Part shown: one piece after another, positions 30,480 through 40,417 of the stretch
Numbering within the stretch: the stretch's first letter is position 1
Layout of the letters: each line of letters opens with the position of its first letter
From: Picochlorum sp. 'celeri'
Lineage: Eukaryota > Chlorophyta > Trebouxiophyceae
DNA: 64,000 nucleotides
NCBI GenBank assembly: GCA_010909725.1
Contig: JAACMV010000014.1
Coordinates: 620,001 to 684,000 of the forward strand
Direction of reading: 5' to 3'
Notes under the pieces: generated by a model
What the model saw: the letters and a program-made list of their open reading frames with translations, nothing else
Database searches by the model: none
Told to the model about the DNA's origin: nothing
Position numbers and translations under genes: made by a program

Positions 30480-30654
30480 ATATCTTCAAAATAACCTATA
30501 AACTTGTGAATATGCGGCAAATGTCTCTATCTATGAAAACGTCGCGACAGCAGTATCGCTGTCGATGCCAGAGTATCCCACACAACTGTTATTCTACCTG
30601 AAAGCAGCCAGAATTTCCTACATGATAATAAATAGTTCTTGATCCTCTCGTTCC

Positions 30655-30927
30655 ATGAATATAACCCAAAAATTGGAAATAAACAATGACCTAGACCCGA
30701 GGGAGCGCTTGCATTTTGAAATCGAGCGCGGTTCCATTCACTCTCTACGAGGCAAAGGCGAGTTTGAACGCGAGTGGCACGCCTGTTGCTTCGAAGCCAA
30801 CCAAACACTCCCATCAACCCTCCCTCATGATAGGACATCACGTCAAGTAGGGCCATCAGAGGGACTCCCTCGTCCCCATCCGGCGCCCGCACAACACGTA
30901 AAATACGCCCTCAGACGACTAGGTTGA
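30655..30927 (+). CDS. Small ORF divergent from the pseudokinase, unknown
   Basis: A 90-codon ORF beginning MNITQKLEINNDLDPRERLH, hydrophilic, with EFEREWHACCFEANQTLP in the middle and a Pro-rich end. Not recognised. It begins 175 bp upstream of the pseudokinase start in the opposite direction and is the site of the right duplication breakpoint. It could be the first exon of a longer gene, since weak donors occur near its end. It may also be a chance frame. Confidence 0.35.
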   Translation: MNITQKLEINNDLDPRERLHFEIERGSIHSLRGKGEFEREWHACCFEANQTLPSTLPHDRTSRQVGPSEGLPRPHPAPAQHVKYALRRLG

Positions 30928-32106
30928 AGCAATGAGAGATATGTGACCTACCTGGAGCCCGTAGATAACGCCGGTCTCCCTGACCCAGATGTGTTGGTGG
31001 TGACCTGGAGCCGCTGTGGTGTGACACGATCCTGGCCCAAACGATGGTTTTTGTGCACAGTTTTACGTAAATACTTAACAGTGTATAGAATATCACTGCT
31101 ACTTGCGATTCTTTGTTCTACTATTTGAATAGCGGCTTGATGATTGGTCCACCAAGTGCCTATGCAGTATCGCAAGTTCTACCTAAACTATCAACCTGGT
31201 ATTCTACGCTCTTATGTGAAATACGATGCATATTCAATTCATATTGCTCAACTGTGAGCTACATCTGACATCTTCTGTGCCAGGACAGATTTCATCCGGT
31301 GGCTGCCCTCGACGGATTCCACGGGATTCGGGAATACTGGGAGACCCCACTCCATTCCATTCAAGGCACCAGATAAATCAGTCTATGTGTCTATCCATAC
31401 GATCCAAGGTATCTATATGATGCTGATGGAGCGGTCTCCAGGGCGACATGGCCCAAATTTTCTGTGATGCTCTGTTGTTTTTATCCCAAACCAGAAAAAG
31501 TTAAAAAGAGCAAGAAAGTGTTTGCCTTGCACGGACCCCCTAGTCGTAGGGTACCTTGTTGTCACTGAGTCGCCAAATTCAAATGGCGTCATGTGGAACA
31601 TGAATTGCCAGAATAGTCAGGACATCCCTGCTGCGGGAATCTGTGTTAGGCCGTACAATAACGCAGGTTAAAGGTCGCGCCAGCGCGCGCGCTTGGGAGC
31701 AGCGCGCACCCTCTGGTCTGAATTTTGGACGGACAGTTGCCTTGATGCTACCCTTGCCAGTCACCACCATCACAAAAGCAGCCGTACGATTCGAGTAGAG
31801 ATTGAATATATATGTATAAAAACTTTGTTTTCGTCATATTCAGTCCAGGTGTGTTGCAGAATACCTAGCGACGAGGTAGATTCGGCCGAATAACTGAATT
31901 CCGTGCGAGCCTACAAAGACCAGCTCTCTGAAGTGAATCCATCTCTCTGATGTATCAATATACTCTCAAATTGATATTTTGGGCTACGTGTGCAGGATTG
32001 AGACGTTACGAGGTTCCACGGCGTTGTTCTGCGAGTTGTTGTTGAGTGCGATTAGATTGCAACGGTTTTACGGGGTGCAGCATAGGGATTATCTCACAGA
32101 AGCAAT
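30928..32106. other. About 1.2 kb without a recognised gene, upstream of CDKB
   Basis: No convincing ORF, RNA gene or repeat. A short CG-rich tract (alternating GC around 31677-31715) stands out from the AT-rich surroundings. The stretch just before CDKB (32140-32192, into its first intron) has GGTGGT/GTT/GTC triplet runs. It probably contains the CDKB promoter and possibly unrecognised exons of the 30655 ORF. Confidence 0.4.
32058..32068 (+). promoter_or_regulatory. Candidate MSA (M-phase specific activator) element
   Basis: TGCAACGGTTT contains the AACGG core bound by three-repeat Myb factors that drive G2/M genes in plants, including B-type CDKs. It lies about 40 bp upstream of the CDKB start codon. 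A five-base core can occur by chance, so confidence is low. Confidence 0.3.
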
Positions 32107-33172
32107 ATGGTGCGATTAAAATGTCGTTTTGTCTCGTGGATGAGGATACCGGTGGTGGTGGTTGTTGTTGTATGTCGTCGTCGTCGTCTAGTTAAGTTCA
32201 TCCTTGTATTTGCAGGATAATTACGAAAAGTTGGAAAAAATTGGTGAAGGTACCTATGGCAAGGTTTATAAAGCTCGAGATAAAACCACAGGAAAGATTG
32301 TGGCTCTGAAAAAGACGAGGTTGGAAATGGAGGAGGAAGGTGTGCCTTCCACAACACTGAGAGAAATTTCACTCCTTCAGATGCTTTCAGAGAGCAATCA
32401 CATTGTGCAACTGCTCTGCGTAGAGCATTTGGAAGAAAATAATAAGCCCTGTCTCTACCTTGTGTTCGAGTATTTGACGACAGATTTGAAAAAGTACATG
32501 GATAGGAATGGCAGAGGATCAAGCCATCCTCTTGATCCCAAGATTGTCCAGATAGCAATGTATCAGTTGCTGAAAGGGACCGCGCATATGCATAAATTAG
32601 GAGTGATGCACAGGGATTTGAAGCCGCAAAATTTATTGGTGGACGATTCCAATCCAGATATTCCTCTGATCAAGGTGGCAGACCTTGGACTTGGAAGGCA
32701 CTACTCTGTACCAATCAAAGCATACACCCACGAAATCGTCACTCTGTGGTACAGAGCTCCAGAAGTTCTGTTGGGAGCAACCCACTATGCACCAGCCGTT
32801 GATATGTGGAGCGTCGGGTGCATTTTTGCAGAGTTGGCAAGGAAACAAGCCATTTTCCCAGGCGATAGTGAATTGCAGCAGCTCTTACATATTTTCAAGC
32901 TTTTGGGAACTCCTAATGAAGGCGTATGGGAGAATGTTACTAAACTTAAGGACTGGCACGAGTATCCACAATGGAAGCCTCAGGATTTGTCCAAAGTTTT
33001 CCCTAGATTGGATGAGCATGGAATTGATCTCATGAAGAAAATGTTTGAATACGATCCAGCAAAAAGGATAACTGCAATGGACGCATTGCAGCATCCATAC
33101 TTTGATTCCTTGGATAAAGTTGCTGTGGATTTGTTGGAAAGGGAATCCATGAGGCAAGCCCATTTGGAGTGA
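32107..33172 (+). CDS. CDKB: B-type cyclin-dependent kinase
   Basis: A cell-cycle kinase of the plant/green-algal CDKB class acting at G2/M. The exon from 32216 starts in mid-N-terminus (DNYEKLEKIGEGTYGKVYKA). The ATG is inferred at 32107-32109, directly before a GTGCGA donor; the 106-nt intron ends TTGCAG at 32215. The product is 319 aa. Seen: Thr14/Tyr15 in the Gly loop, Lys33 in VALKK, a cyclin-binding helix PSTTLRE (45-51; PSTAIRE in CDK1/A, P[PS]T[AT]LRE in CDKB), HRDLKPQN, DLG in place of DFG, the T-loop THEIVTLWYRAPE, and LKDWHEYPQWKPQDL, which is CDKB-specific. This gene is strong evidence for the green lineage. Confidence 0.95.
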
Positions 33173-33296
33173 TCCCTGCCCTATACAACACTGATTCTGA
33201 GAAAGAATAGGAATGATTCTGGGCTCAATCAATGATTACCTGTACCGACATACGCAATAATATATAATATTAAATTGATTTTGTTGCAAAATACAA

Positions 33297-35279
33297 TCAA
33301 GCTTGGAACATGCCCCACGCATGCTTGAGCACATCAAATATCATCTCAGCCCTTGTAAGTTGTTCCAAGCTGCCATTCTTTTGCTTCACTTTGTCCGGAT
33401 GAACAACAAGATTGGCCTTCATGTACCATTTCCTCACACTTGCTGCTTCCATGATATCCACCACTGATGGGGATTTCCAGCCGGATCCTTCCCACATGAC
33501 CTTGTCCATGGTACATAACAAGGACCGAATGTTATCCTTTTTCCCTGCACACCATTCATCAATCTCTGGACGTAATCTTTCCCGAATCATCACGCGTTCT
33601 TCCTTTTCAGAAGCATCCTTTTCTTCTTTATCCCTTGCCGCCGCTACTTGCTGAGCAATCCTTTCCTGCTCCCTAGCCATTCTTTGTTCACGAAGTTTCC
33701 TCCTGATTTCTGGCTCATTTCCTTGGTCAATGTCTCCCGAGGGAGCGCCCGTCGATTGTGAGACATTTACTCGAGGTGCACCAGTTTCCTGGAAAATATC
33801 TATATCATCTTGTTCATTTGGTGTAGGCTTGTGCGATCCAAACAAATCATCCTCCCACTGTGTATCCACTCTGGTAGATTTTCCATCCATATCTAGCAGA
33901 TCAAAGGAGGATTCCTCCGGAACCTTGGTTACCGATTCTGAATTTCTACTATGATCTCCAACAACGTCATCGTATGGTGGGGGTGGGGCTGGCTCTTCAT
34001 TCTGCACAGGACTCTCTTCCCAAATCATCTCATCTATGATTTGCTGCACGGCCATGCGATCAAATTCTTCCATAGCTGCCAGAGCAGCCATTCTATCTTC
34101 TGGAGTGACCGACATGAGCTGTTTTGCCCACTGTACATGGTGCTCTTCTGCCATGAAATCACTCATTGGGGTGTCAATGATAGATCGCTGTCTGGAATGC
34201 TTTTTGCGAGATGCACGAGCATCAATTCTAGATTGCACATCCCGAGCAATATTTTTACTTGTGTTAAAAAGCCACTTTTTCCCGATTTGTAAAGCTTTCG
34301 CTGCCTTGTGTCCAATGTCTGCCATAGCCTCTCCAGCATTGTGATGATGAGACAATGACTCTGGTTGTTTAGATGCAGCCACGCTTGGCTGCACATCATC
34401 CCTCATGGACCTTTTCTCAAGATGTTCAAAGACTGGTAACGAGTTCCCTCGCGAGTGATTTGGAATATGTTCAGTTTCGAGTTCTCTGTATTCATGGGTT
34501 GAGCTTGCCACATCGGATTCACTTGGAATACTCTCATGCGTGACCTGCTCAATTTCACGAGAGGGCGTTCCACCAAAAATATCAAGAGGATCCTTAACGA
34601 TATCATTTTCTCCAGTCAACATTGCTTCTCGCGCATCCAGTGAGAGGAAAGGGTCATCATGAAGTTCAACATATTCATGACTCCCAGAACCTGGCTCCTG
34701 CTCGTCCATGGAATCTACTCCGATGCCAAACGGATTTTCCACCTTTGATTTTTCGTTCAAGTTAATATCTTCGAACCTTGAGAACACATCAACCCCACTG
34801 CAATGGCATGCAGAACACATCAACTCCTGCCACAAAAGTTGCCTCATCCAAAAACCAACATACCTGTCGCTATTCGAATCATTTTTGACATCTCCCATCT
34901 CTAACTGAGACCAATCCAGATCATCAATCTGATGATGCATCATATCCTCGACCCCAGCAGCAGGTTCTTGCCACTTCTTCTGTTGGGCAGCTCCTGCAGG
35001 AAGTTGACTTTGATCTGTTTCTGGAGAACTCCGACTCGGCTTTGGTACATTTGAACCATGTTTCATATCAGTCCTCTTCATTGTCTTTAATGACTTTGGA
35101 CGTGACATTATTGATCCCTCTACGCCATCGAGCCCGCTCAACAGCCTATCGAGAGACTCGGGTGCCCCGGACTCCCCCATATATCGCTCTAAAACACAAA
35201 ATAAATCTTCTATGGAATTATAGTATTGTTTCCTCCGTCTCTCTTGACGCCTGCCACCTTCTGAGCAGCTTGGACCCAT
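33297..35279 (-). CDS. Auxilin-like J-domain protein
   Basis: Auxilins recruit Hsp70 to uncoat clathrin vesicles; in plants the family includes JAC1. The ATG at 35279 is the first in frame (MGPSCSEGG). The frame is open to 33297. A 66-nt segment (34798-34863) has perfect intron signals (donor GTATGT, acceptor TTGCAG) and no stop, so splicing removes 22 residues. The spliced protein is about 638 aa. The long N-terminal part is acidic and Ser-rich, with DPF-like motifs (ENPFGIG, DPFLSL, DPLDIFGG, DDLFG) that suit AP2/clathrin contacts. The C-terminus has the auxilin J-domain, MEAASVRKWYMKANLVVHPD, with HPD intact, ending HAWGMFQA. Confidence 0.88.
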   Translation of the reverse strand: MGPSCSEGGRRQERRRKQYYNSIEDLFCVLERYMGESGAPESLDRLLSGLDGVEGSIMSRPKSLKTMKRTDMKHGSNVPKPSRSSPETDQSQLPAGAAQQKKWQEPAAGVEDMMHHQIDDLDWSQLEMGDVKNDSNSDRYVGFWMRQLLWQELMCSACHCSGVDVFSRFEDINLNEKSKVENPFGIGVDSMDEQEPGSGSHEYVELHDDPFLSLDAREAMLTGENDIVKDPLDIFGGTPSREIEQVTHESIPSESDVASSTHEYRELETEHIPNHSRGNSLPVFEHLEKRSMRDDVQPSVAASKQPESLSHHHNAGEAMADIGHKAAKALQIGKKWLFNTSKNIARDVQSRIDARASRKKHSRQRSIIDTPMSDFMAEEHHVQWAKQLMSVTPEDRMAALAAMEEFDRMAVQQIIDEMIWEESPVQNEEPAPPPPYDDVVGDHSRNSESVTKVPEESSFDLLDMDGKSTRVDTQWEDDLFGSHKPTPNEQDDIDIFQETGAPRVNVSQSTGAPSGDIDQGNEPEIRRKLREQRMAREQERIAQQVAAARDKEEKDASEKEERVMIRERLRPEIDEWCAGKKDNIRSLLCTMDKVMWEGSGWKSPSVVDIMEAASVRKWYMKANLVVHPDKVKQKNGSLEQLTRAEMIFDVLKHAWGMFQA

Positions 35280-35443
35280 TGCAAAACAGTAGTGACACAC
35301 TTTGAACGGTCAAAGAAACGTTTGATAGGTAGGTAAAATCCGAAGCCACGTGGCCCTACTTTGTCCCAACCGTGTCATCAAGACCATTTTAATTTTCATA
35401 CATCATCTATAGATCTATAATTGAATTAAAATATACTGGTAGA

Positions 35444-36003
35444 ATGAGCGCTCGAACGATCATTCCTTCGATAGCTAAAAACACTCGCTTTGGGTTGGCT
35501 CGAAGCAAAACTTCTTTGAGTACGTGGTGAATACGATCCCAAGATTGTGATATTATGCACAAATGATAGTGCATTACCAGGATTTATGATTTCTAGAGGG
35601 CGTACTGACCAATGAGACACGGTGATACTACAACGCAGGGCCATTTCGAACTATAGGAGTTAGCGTGCAGGCCTCTTCCGCTGATCCTGTGTCACTGATC
35701 AAGCAGAAGAATGAAGAAAATCCAGTCATGGTGTATTCGAAGACCTACTGTCCATTCTGCTCGGAAGTCAAGTCTTTGTTCTCCAACCTGGCTGTTGATG
35801 CCAAAGTGGTAGACTTGGATACCCTTGCTGATGGCGATGCAATCCAGGACGCATTGATGGAGGTTTCTGGTATGAGAACAGTCCCACAAGTGTTCATCGG
35901 AGGGGAATTAGTTGGGGGATGTGATGATACCATGGGCGCGTACAGGAATGGCACACTTGTCACCCTGCTGAAATCTGTTGGAATCACACCAAAGGCAGAC
36001 TAA
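35444..36003 (+). CDS. GRX: Plastid class I glutaredoxin
   Basis: A glutathione-dependent disulphide reductase. Exons 35444-35519 and 35657-36003 (137-nt intron, donor GTACGT, acceptor CTATAG) give 140 aa. Exon 1 encodes the basic MSARTIIPSIAKNTRFGLAR, and the join reads SLRVSVQA before the mature domain, which fits a transit peptide and cleavage site. The catalytic CPFC is at 57-60 (TYCPFC), followed by the RTVPQVFIGG cis-Pro/GSH loop and GGCDD. A dithiol CPFC site marks the CPYC-like class I. The acceptor choice rests on frame; one using the later CAG at 35664 would break the frame. Confidence 0.88.
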
Positions 36004-36031
36004 TCATCCTTTTCTTTTTCAATGCATTATC

Positions 36032-36586
36032 TTATATTATGTCTTTTTTCCTTGTCAAGAAATCAGGATCATTTCTCAAACGGTTTGATATCCGATTGAA
36101 CCATTTGTCTAGTACATTTGTTGGGCAAACAATCTGATCTGGGCCAACTTGGCTGACTCCCGAGTATGATTGCATGTATTGGAATAGATCCATCCCAACT
36201 CGCCTACAAAAGTCCTCTTTTGCTCCTATCTTTGCCCCATGCTTTGCGGATGCTTCCTCCAATGGCTCAATGCCAACACCAAGGATGATGGGATGGCTTG
36301 TGCCCTCCTCATTTCCCCATGACAGTGGCATCACATCCGAAGGATGTGAATTACTGACAAATCCTCGGAATACGAAATCACTCCCTCCTATGGATGTGTA
36401 CAGCGAGAGGGCTGCATCTGCTGGGAGAGAATTTGGACTTTCCAAGGAGAGGAAAACTTCCTTCAATGCATTCGCATTAGCACCTACAGATGAGGATATA
36501 TCAAATACAAACTGGGTCGGGCTTGTCTGTTGGAATGCTGTGGAATGAATGAGACAGCTGGTTCCAATGAAACTAATTGCAAACAT
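36032..36586 (-). CDS. HIKESHI: Hikeshi/OPI10 family nuclear import carrier for Hsp70
   Basis: Hikeshi carries Hsp70 into the nucleus during heat stress. A 184-aa single-exon protein from the ATG at 36586; the frame has no earlier ATG. Family matches are MFAISFIGTSCLI at the N-terminus, FVFDISSSVGANANALKEVF, the beta-sandwich segment FVFRGFVSNSHPSDVMPLSW, GVGIEPLEEA, and the C-terminal helix VCPTNVLDKWFNRISNRLRN. Length (about 190-200 aa in animals) agrees. It is convergent with GRX (28 bp between stops). Confidence 0.88.
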   Translation of the reverse strand: MFAISFIGTSCLIHSTAFQQTSPTQFVFDISSSVGANANALKEVFLSLESPNSLPADAALSLYTSIGGSDFVFRGFVSNSHPSDVMPLSWGNEEGTSHPIILGVGIEPLEEASAKHGAKIGAKEDFCRRVGMDLFQYMQSYSGVSQVGPDQIVCPTNVLDKWFNRISNRLRNDPDFLTRKKDII

Positions 36587-36934
36587 GTGCAATCGAGCGA
36601 TGCGTTAGTCACAGCGATATAATAAGATGCATCATTTGGATATTCTAGATTTGTTGTAATATATAATTCTGGGTCTCAGGTTTTGCTGGCTGTTGATGAA
36701 TTCAATAAGGCATGCAATTTCTCTCTGGATGGGAGACCGACCCTTCGATGCCGGATTTGATAGGAAAGTATTTCGATCACCGTCAAACAATGATTTGATC
36801 GAAGAAGAACTACCGTTTCGTTACGCGTCGTAGTAGACTTTGTGAATGTGACCATCACAATGCGCACCACCGTTGAAGAACACGCGCTTCTCACCCCTTC
36901 CGGACAGTAAATTATTGCGATTTTCTACAGAAAG
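36587..36934. other. Divergent promoter region between HIKESHI and the fasciclin gene
   Basis: 348 bp. A 60-codon minus-strand frame (ATG near 36857) runs through it but shows no recognisable motif. Nothing else is supported. Confidence 0.35.
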
Positions 36935-37753
36935 ATGAATCTTTTCAACGCAGGACTTGTTGCAGTTGGTACGTTGGGCAGTGACAGTGAATCGGCCAGA
37001 GATCTCGTTGGAGAACCACCCATATCTGACCTAACAACATTCCATGGATTACGCTTGCGAAACTCATAATCACAATATTATGAATTTGATGCAGTTTTGG
37101 GAGCGGCTGGAGTATCCGCTGTGACCGTTGGCGATCTCCAAGGTGCTTTGTGCAGTCCAGGGGTGGAAGCACTTGGAGGGGAGCAATTCACCACACTGGT
37201 TGCTGCTCTTGATGCGGCCAAGGATGTGGAGCTGGGGGATATTCCATCTGATCAGAAACTTATACTTGTGGCACCAACCAATGATGCCTTTGCCGCTGCT
37301 CTCAACGAGCTCAACGTGACAGCAGAGGCTCTCTTGAGTGATACCGATACTTTGGCCTCAATTTTGAGTGTGCACGTCGGGTTTGCTGAGAGTGACGAAT
37401 CTACTTCCGCAGTTGACATTGCCAAGAGCAGCTTGACATTCATGGTTGATGGCCAAGAATCTCCTCTTGAATCTACCTGGCCAGTGGATGGCGAACAGGT
37501 TGCTGGAGTGTCTATTATGGGACCTGTCAACACTGCTGATGTTGCAACAGTGATCAGATGCGTGGGTGGAGAACAAACCTTGTTCGCAGCGGAAAGCGTG
37601 TTGCTTCCCCAGAGTTTGGCACCAACACCTACACCTACACCAACACCTACACCAACACCAACTCCTACACCAACTCCAGCAGGGTCAGCACCTGCCACAT
37701 CCATGTTGGTGTCAGCTGGAGCTCTTGTGCTCGGTGCTCTCCAGTTCTTGTAA
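36935..37753 (+). CDS. Fasciclin-domain cell-surface protein, probably GPI-anchored
   Basis: Adhesion-type extracellular protein. Exons 36935-36968 and 37095-37753 (126-nt intron, donor GTACGT, acceptor TGCAG) give 230 aa. The join completes a signal peptide, MNLFNAGLVAV plus VLGAAGVSA. One fasciclin domain follows at about 25-175: TTLVAALDAA, LVAPTNDAFAAAL, LSVHVGF, and a final RCVGGEQTLFAAESVLLP. A run of nine Thr-Pro pairs resembles a hydroxyproline-glycosylated wall linker. The last 20 residues are hydrophobic after small residues (GSAPATSMLVSAG), the pattern of a GPI signal. It lies close to, and divergent from, HIKESHI. Confidence 0.88.
37625..37678 (+). repeat. Thr-Pro codon repeat (9 TP units)
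   Basis: 54 bp of ACA/ACT-CCA/CCT hexamers within the fasciclin gene, encoding nine consecutive Thr-Pro pairs. Synonymous third-base variety shows it is not a pure recent expansion. Confidence 0.95.
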
Positions 37754-37936
37754 AGATCTGGTGAACAAGGCCGTATAGCATGTTGAACCAGATTGTCAAG
37801 ATTCCATACATGACAACCATGTCGTCAATGAGCATGCACTGCAGAGCAGTGAAAACTCGATGAACATTGTACAATTGCATGGTATTCATTCTTCACATCC
37901 AAAGTTTCTTGTTACATGTCGATAAGTCACACACAA

Positions 37937-38783
37937 TCACTTTTTACCAAACAGATTTCCCTTTTTCTTCTCCGGCTCGTCCGACCCGTCCGTCTCCTCT
38001 CGAGCATGTTGAATCATTTTCACTGCCAATGCTCCTCCTCCCAAGAGGACTGCTCCCATGAGCAACTTTGGAATAATACCTCCACTCCTGCAGCAGGTAC
38101 AAAATTAGTTCCTCATTTCTTTTCATTCAACATGCAACACGCCAGTGTAACAATAAAACGTACTTTTTTGTGCTCTTTCTACCCAAAAGGCTATCTGGGT
38201 TGCGGACCTGGTCTGGCTTCAAATAATTCATGGAGATTCTAATGAATCCACCATCCGCGCCCTCACCAGGCTTGAACAGTTCGAAATACTTGTCAATTGG
38301 AACAGCATCAAGGATATCTTTCATATAAATACCGCAAGCAGCCAACACAACAGAAGATGATTTTTCTCCAGGCTGCTTTGGCTTTGGCTGACACAAGAGG
38401 ATTCGAAGCTCCCCAGACCCTTCAAAATGCTCCAGGGCCAACTGCTCCTCCCATGTCACAACCCCGCCAGCTACTCGTGACACGGATGTTTGCTTCTGCA
38501 CCCAACATCCATAACCATGAGACCATACCCAACCAGAAAAACAGCAAGACAACTCCCACATACCTTGACAGGACGGGCCTTTGGTCCTCTAATCTCGACT
38601 GCATGCGATCATATCAAAGATTTAAAAACTGATTTCATCGTCATCGTATAGACAGTACTGGCACGTACTTTTGGCAAAGACATTGCGGACAGATTCATCC
38701 CAAACCTGGTCGTCATCCCCATTCTGACCTGCTGCTTCTAACACTTTCACCACCAAATATCCTTGCAGCTTTGATTCACTCAT
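37937..38783 (-). CDS. C2-like domain protein with C-terminal membrane anchor
   Basis: Four exons on the minus strand: 38783-38669, 38598-38564, 38495-38164 and 38087-37937. The introns are 70, 68 and 76 nt, with donors GTACGT, GTATGT and GTACGT and acceptors TGCAG. The product is 210 aa. Reading phases agree at all three joins. The N-terminal part looks like a C2 beta-sandwich: GYLVVKVLEAAGQN, FAKIEIRGPKARPVK, VTWEEQLALEHFEGSGELRI. The Asp cluster of Ca2+-binding C2 domains is not evident. One hydrophobic segment (about 165-186, PKLLMGAVLLGGGALAV) lies near the end, followed by a charged KKKGNLFGKK tail, so a tail-anchored protein with a cytosolic C2-like head is likely. Function unknown. 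Confidence 0.75.
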
Positions 38784-39074
38784 ATTGTATATTCTTTCGA
38801 TAGTTCACGATCTGTAATAACCAATATGGCGAGCACTCGACCGTGGACACCTCGATCGGAGGTTGAATTTGCAAGGGCGACTACAACAAGGTAGATGAAA
38901 AAACAATCAGTTGATCTAAAATATTTACTTGGAAATATATAAAAAGGAAAGTCCATGCGCCATGAGCATCAGTTGTCCGCCGAGGTGACATTTGAAAGAT
39001 TCTTCGTTGTTGAATACAACCTCATCTCAAATCTCAACAGCAGTCTTCGTTCATCTGGAACATTGTCACCATGA

Positions 39075-40220
39075 TCACTTCGATCCCATCATCATCATAC
39101 CACTGGTAGTACTCAGTTCGACATCGGCAACAGCAGAGTTGTCGAGTTGGCGGTATTCTCCTGTTCTCTTTGCCGCACTGTTGAACTGGACATCCCTCCC
39201 ATACATGGCACTGTACACCTTTCTCATGATCAGTAAAAGAATAGCGCTTGCTGCACAAATCCATAGCATATGCATGACAAATACTGCTGGTACCATCATT
39301 GTACCCCCCATGTAGTCTGGATCATATGCAGGGTCTGCTGTGAACATGATGAAGGCAGTTTGAATCCACCATACACCCTGAAGGAACGTGAGTATAGGCC
39401 TGAGTGATGCGACGACAATGTTACTCCGATGCGATGCTTCCGCCAACATGCTCAGGAATGTTGCAAAAATCTGTAATACGAGGATCAGATGCACCATGAC
39501 CTCGATGGCTGGCCCTTTGAGATGGAACACGAGAAGGATACCTTGTACCAAGAATGAAAGCGAGAGAAACCCGAGCTCCAAGGACTCTGGTACTTGCGAG
39601 TAAAATCCAACTAAATCAATCACACCAGACGTTACGAAAGCTAGATACATTGCAGAATGCTGCCAATCGTTGATATTGTCCACCACAAACTTGCCATCAG
39701 TTGCAATCAGAGTCCTCCATGATTCATGTCCCAACCACAACTCTCCAAGGATACCAAATGATGGTAGAATCACTTTCAACAAGGGCTCTAAAGGGATCCT
39801 TTGAAGCCAAATTGGACCAAAGAATACATAGTACCATGGCCTCGATGAAAACTTTCTATTCAGTGCTAGAGCCTTCAGGTAGGTGTCAAACATCGCCACT
39901 AACCACCACAGCCCCCATACCTGCACCATTCAAAGCATGAGACAATCACACATGTGTACGCATAATCGACTAACCAGTACATGGGACTCTATCCTTGTCA
40001 ACGTACCGCAAAGAAGAGTCCTGGGACAATGTGTCCCAGAAAAGCTCCATGCGTGTAATAGTAACTACCATCTGCATTTCGTCCTACAGATCCATGGTCA
40101 TGGCCACCACTGCAATGGGATAAACACAAAGTGACACGTGAACGAATGAACGACTGTTACAAGTTTGAACACGTACTCGTGGCCCATGGCTTCACTTCCA
40201 TGGTCATGTCCGTGATCCAT
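39075..40220 (-). CDS. TMEM45/DUF716-family membrane protein with His-rich N-terminus
   Basis: Three exons on the minus strand: 40220-40177, 40109-40007 and 39920-39075. The introns are 67 and 86 nt, both donors GTACGT. The product is 330 aa with about seven membrane helices. The joined N-terminus, MDHGHDHGSEAMGHDGGHDH, is a metal-binding-like His cluster, followed by HIVPGLFFAVWGLWW, a family hallmark. Then come WQHSAMYLAFVTSGVIDLV, the HLKGPAIEVMVH motif and LQGVWWIQTAFIMF. In animals TMEM45 members are Golgi/trans-Golgi proteins of unclear function. A dileucine-like acidic tail is present. Without the two short exons the protein would lack its first helix. Confidence 0.86.
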
Positions 40221-40417
40221 TTTATCTACTATGAATTACTAATATAGTCTCGCTTGCTCAACTGACATGCACCTTGAACTCGCGCGTGTCTCCATGCTTC
40301 ATGGGATCTTGTAATTAAGAGATCTGTAGAAGCGCTACTCTTCAGAGTCTCGTAGAGCATCCCAGAGTTTGACGAACATCGTGTTGAATATTTAAAACAG
40401 GATAAAGTATCCAGTGT

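Larger units (their letters stand above)
27344..30764. repeat. Direct duplication, right copy (3,421 bp)
   Basis: This is the counterpart of 18794-22214 at a constant +8,550 offset. The first base differing to the left is 27343 (G against T at 18793); the first differing to the right is 30765 (T against C at 22215). The truncated MCO, the intergenic region and the second pseudokinase are all unchanged. Confidence 0.97.

Noticed and set aside
30527..30892. Minus-strand frame of about 120 codons upstream of the right pseudokinase
   Set aside because: It has no homology feel and overlaps the more protein-like plus-strand ORF at 30655; it would also be broken in the left copy.
32094..32558. 154-codon minus-strand frame at the CDKB 5' end
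   Set aside because: Antisense to conserved CDKB coding sequence and its triplet-rich intron.
36676..36857. 60-codon minus-strand frame in the HIKESHI/fasciclin spacer
   Set aside because: No motif and no splice-consistent partner exon; left as intergenic.
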